The position numbers were made by a program, and so were the translations under genes. Below are positions 61,999-64,000 of a stretch of DNA of 64,000 nucleotides, piece by piece. Each line of letters opens with the position of its first letter. Within the stretch, counting starts at the first letter, position 1. Origin of the DNA: JACKCD01 sp041390905 (lineage in GTDB: Bacteria > Chloroflexota > Anaerolineae > Promineifilales > Promineifilaceae); contig JAWKPA010000014.1 in NCBI GenBank assembly GCA_041390905.1, positions 620,001 to 684,000 on the forward strand, given 5' to 3'. Below the pieces are notes generated by a model. It was not told where the DNA came from. It was given only the letters and a program-made list of their open reading frames with translations, and made no database searches.

Positions 61999-62610
61999 AT
62001 GATTGATTCGCTACACCTGACACAAACAGCACCAACAACCAGCGACGACTTTGATCCCTTTGCAGATCTCATCCTCATGCAGCGGGAAAAACCGCGCAGC
62101 CTACGCTCTGTCAATTTACGAACGCTCACGCCGTTTCAGCGGGCACTTGTCTCAATTGATGGCACGGTAACCAAATTTATCGAGGCCTACACGCTAGAGC
62201 CAATCCAGATTATGCGCTTGCGTCAACAAGAGCAGGTGCTGCAAACAGATCACCATTGGCTTGCAGCACCGCAAGGCACAACGGTCATTGCCCGTGAAGT
62301 GCTGCTGCGTGGCAAATATAGCGACACAATATATGCGTATGCAGTGTCGCTGCTCATTCCCAGCCGTCTGCCAGCCAGCGTGATGGAAGGTCTGGACGTG
62401 GAACCGGCAGGGCTAGGACGCATTTTGCTCAACAGCCAGCTAGAGAACCGCCGCGACATTTTGTGGTACGGGCGCGAATGTGTCGAAACGCTGCCAGAAA
62501 CAGTGGAGGCAGACACAGGACGCGATTTTATTAGCCGCACCTATCGGATTGTGGTGGGCAATCAGCCGATTATGCTCATCAACGAAAAGTTCCCCGTATG
62601 CTCTGGCTAA
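61999..62610 (+). CDS. Chorismate pyruvate-lyase (UbiC/DUF98)-like protein
   Basis: 203 residues, the usual size. Conserved pattern LTPFQRALVSIDGTVTKFIEAYTLEPIQIMRLRQQEQ, and R-E-V-L-L-R-G and GRILLNSQLENRRDILWYGRE later, as in DUF98 chorismate lyase-like proteins that cleave chorismate to 4-hydroxybenzoate and pyruvate. Those give precursors of glycolipid or quinone head groups. It precedes a glycosyltransferase and a sulfotransferase, which suggests an aromatic glycolipid, an inference only. Confidence 0.78.
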   Translation: MIDSLHLTQTAPTTSDDFDPFADLILMQREKPRSLRSVNLRTLTPFQRALVSIDGTVTKFIEAYTLEPIQIMRLRQQEQVLQTDHHWLAAPQGTTVIAREVLLRGKYSDTIYAYAVSLLIPSRLPASVMEGLDVEPAGLGRILLNSQLENRRDILWYGRECVETLPETVEADTGRDFISRTYRIVVGNQPIMLINEKFPVCSG

Positions 62611-62667
62611 ATGAAATGCTCCGTAATAGAAATCAGCAGCAAATCGCACGCCCCAATAGGTGAAAGA

Positions 62668-63495
62668 ATGGACAACCAAGAAATAGGCTATCTCTATGTG
62701 GCAGCAGGAGACAAGCATATCGAGGAAGCAATCGTTTCGGCCGAAAGTCTAAGAAGGCTTAACGACAGTGTGAACATCACCTTGATTGCTGATAGAAACG
62801 TAGAAAACTCTCCGTTTGATCAAATCATTATTCGTCCTGCAACCATTCGAGGTGCCCCAGATGGATGGTTATACAAAGTGCGGCACATGTACGACGACAC
62901 GCCTTATGAGAGAACGTTGTTTCTGGATACAGACACCTATTTCTTTGAGGATTGTCAAGACCTCTTTGAAACGCTGGACTTTTTTGATATGGCGCTCTCG
63001 CTAGCCCCGGCAGACCCTATGAAACCGAAATCGCCCAAAACGAACAGGCGGCTAGTTGCCTGTCAGTCATACAATACGGGCGTTATTTTATTTAAGAAAA
63101 GCGCGAACAACGATCGTTTTTTTCGTAAATGGCGAGAGATGTACGAAGAAAAGGTAGCTTCGCAAAATTTGGATGAATGGGACGGCACTTTAAAGAAATG
63201 GGAGGGAGACCAAACCGTTTTCTTACAAGCGTGGCTGGAGTCTGATAGCAAAATTTGCACGCTCTCCTTTGCCTGGAATGCAAGGACACCATTTTTCTTT
63301 ATCTTCACTGAGCCGATAAAGATTATTCACGGCAGACCCAAAGATTTTGAAGCAATCAACTATGAGATGAATCAAAAAGTGGATGAGCGAGCCTCAAGAA
63401 ACAGGTTTTGGATGCCTCATCAAAGGTTGACCATGCTGTTGGATAAACGTACAGGCAACATCCTCGGTGATCCTAGCCCCTATTTAGATGACTAA
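62668..63495 (+). CDS. GT8-like nucleotide-diphosphosugar transferase
   Basis: About 275 residues from ATG 62668, which has AGGTGA upstream; the frame extends back to 62611. A Rossmann-like start GYLYVAAGDKHIEEAIVSAESLRRL and the metal-binding YERTLFLDTDTYFFED (DxD type) match small GT-A glycosyltransferases of GT8-like or DUF families. Near the end HGRPKDF resembles the second metal-ligand His. AT-richer than the 24-48 kb block. Confidence 0.78.
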   Translation: MDNQEIGYLYVAAGDKHIEEAIVSAESLRRLNDSVNITLIADRNVENSPFDQIIIRPATIRGAPDGWLYKVRHMYDDTPYERTLFLDTDTYFFEDCQDLFETLDFFDMALSLAPADPMKPKSPKTNRRLVACQSYNTGVILFKKSANNDRFFRKWREMYEEKVASQNLDEWDGTLKKWEGDQTVFLQAWLESDSKICTLSFAWNARTPFFFIFTEPIKIIHGRPKDFEAINYEMNQKVDERASRNRFWMPHQRLTMLLDKRTGNILGDPSPYLDD

Positions 63496-63573
63496 TGCTT
63501 TCTAGCGTACACCGAGGCTACTATTTTTAAATCAAACGATACTTTCAATGAAGCTTAGCAGACGAGGTATGAT

Positions 63574-64000
63574 ATGTTCCCACATTTTATTGGGATTGGC
63601 GCACAGAAATCAGGAACAACTTGGTTGGCTTCTAATTTAAGCCAGCATCCACAAATCTGGTTGCCTCCCCTCAAAGAACTACATCACTTCAACAGAGCTG
63701 GGCGTAGCCCAATGGCACTCACTCTTTTACGCGATCATCCCGGACGGATCAGGCTACGTGTGCTTTTGAAGTACAGAGTTTGGCGAGATATAAAAAATCG
63801 AAGAAATTTCGGTTGGCACTTTCGCCACTTTCTGTTGCCACGCGGAGATCGCTGGTATGCCTCGCTCTTTTTGCCAGGTGCGGGACAGCTGGCTGGGGAG
63901 ATAACGCCGGACTACGCGACGGTTGATCAAGATGTGGTCAAAAAAATTCACTCCTTAATGCCGAACCTCAAGATCATTTTTCTGCTTCGCAACCCAATTG
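63574..64000 (+). CDS. Sulfotransferase (3' end outside window)
   Basis: Open from ATG 63574 (GAGG upstream) to the window edge, 142 residues visible. Start FIGIGAQKSGTTWLASNLSQHP is the 5'-phosphosulfate-binding loop of PAPS-dependent sulfotransferases (QKSGTTWL). KELHHFN follows as in bacterial heparan-type sulfotransferases, and KIIFLLRNPI is the 3'-phosphate-binding strand. The enzyme transfers sulfate from PAPS to an acceptor, perhaps the glycan or glycolipid made by the upstream genes. Confidence 0.9.
   Translation, partial: MFPHFIGIGAQKSGTTWLASNLSQHPQIWLPPLKELHHFNRAGRSPMALTLLRDHPGRIRLRVLLKYRVWRDIKNRRNFGWHFRHFLLPRGDRWYASLFLPGAGQLAGEITPDYATVDQDVVKKIHSLMPNLKIIFLLRNPI

Noticed and set aside
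1..64000. tRNA, rRNA genes or a replication origin
   Set aside because: I looked at the intergenic stretches and saw no cloverleaf with a TTCRANY arm, no rRNA sequence and no DnaA-box cluster.

Overview
The window is bacterial DNA of moderately high GC, densely coded on both strands. I think it comes from a Chloroflexota bacterium (Anaerolineae/Caldilineae-like). The reasons are Ser/Thr kinases fused to TolB-like propellers, secreted proteins with long Thr-Pro linkers, MalT-type LuxR regulators, SARP-like fragments and DUF5693. This is inference from gene families only; there is no rRNA or other phylogenetic marker. A striking genome-wide feature is the palindrome AACGGCCGTT. I counted roughly 125 copies of its ACGGCCGT core by eye, in all three reading frames of otherwise ordinary genes. 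This looks like a highly iterated palindrome comparable in behaviour to cyanobacterial HIP1.

Layout. 1-3.1 kb: a partial FAD oxidoreductase, a non-coding tandem-repeat tract, a Crp/Fnr regulator with a clear terminator, and a stand-alone RlmK-type rRNA methyltransferase whose 3' end runs into a repeat element. 3.1-9 kb: a broken copy and an intact copy of a secreted cadherin-like (tandem-95) protein, and a P-domain protein; the two intact proteins share a nearly identical C-terminal domain. 9-23 kb: a co-oriented phospho-signalling block with four membrane Ser/Thr kinases (one with an SH3b sensor, one with a dead M14 peptidase domain, two with TolB propellers), an apparently intact M14-like peptidase, an MA-clan metallopeptidase, a PP2C phosphatase and a VWA-FHA protein.

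23.5-48.3 kb: a mixed surface-polysaccharide and peptide-modification island. It holds asparagine synthetase, an EEP hydrolase, four glycosyltransferases, an FAD oxidoreductase, a flippase, an ABC exporter and a B12-binding-type radical SAM enzyme. It also holds a set resembling lasso-peptide machinery: a B2-type transglutaminase-like protease, a PqqD/RRE protein, two HprK-like kinases and three NTP_transf_5 nucleotidyltransferases. In the middle, behind a good promoter and a strong ribosome binding site, lies an unlisted 21-codon gene. Its peptide begins with a lasso-leader-like YxxPxI motif but has almost no room for a core. This is the best candidate for an undescribed system.

48.5-58.8 kb: a two-component signalling block with a LuxR-type response regulator, two hybrid histidine kinases with near-identical C-termini, and a MalT-like LuxR regulator. 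58.8-64 kb: lower-GC DNA nearly free of the palindrome, carrying a small conserved protein, a truncated SARP-type DNA-binding protein, a helix-hairpin-helix protein, a TauE/SafE exporter, a chorismate-lyase-like protein, a GT8-like glycosyltransferase and a partial sulfotransferase. It may have a different origin from the rest.
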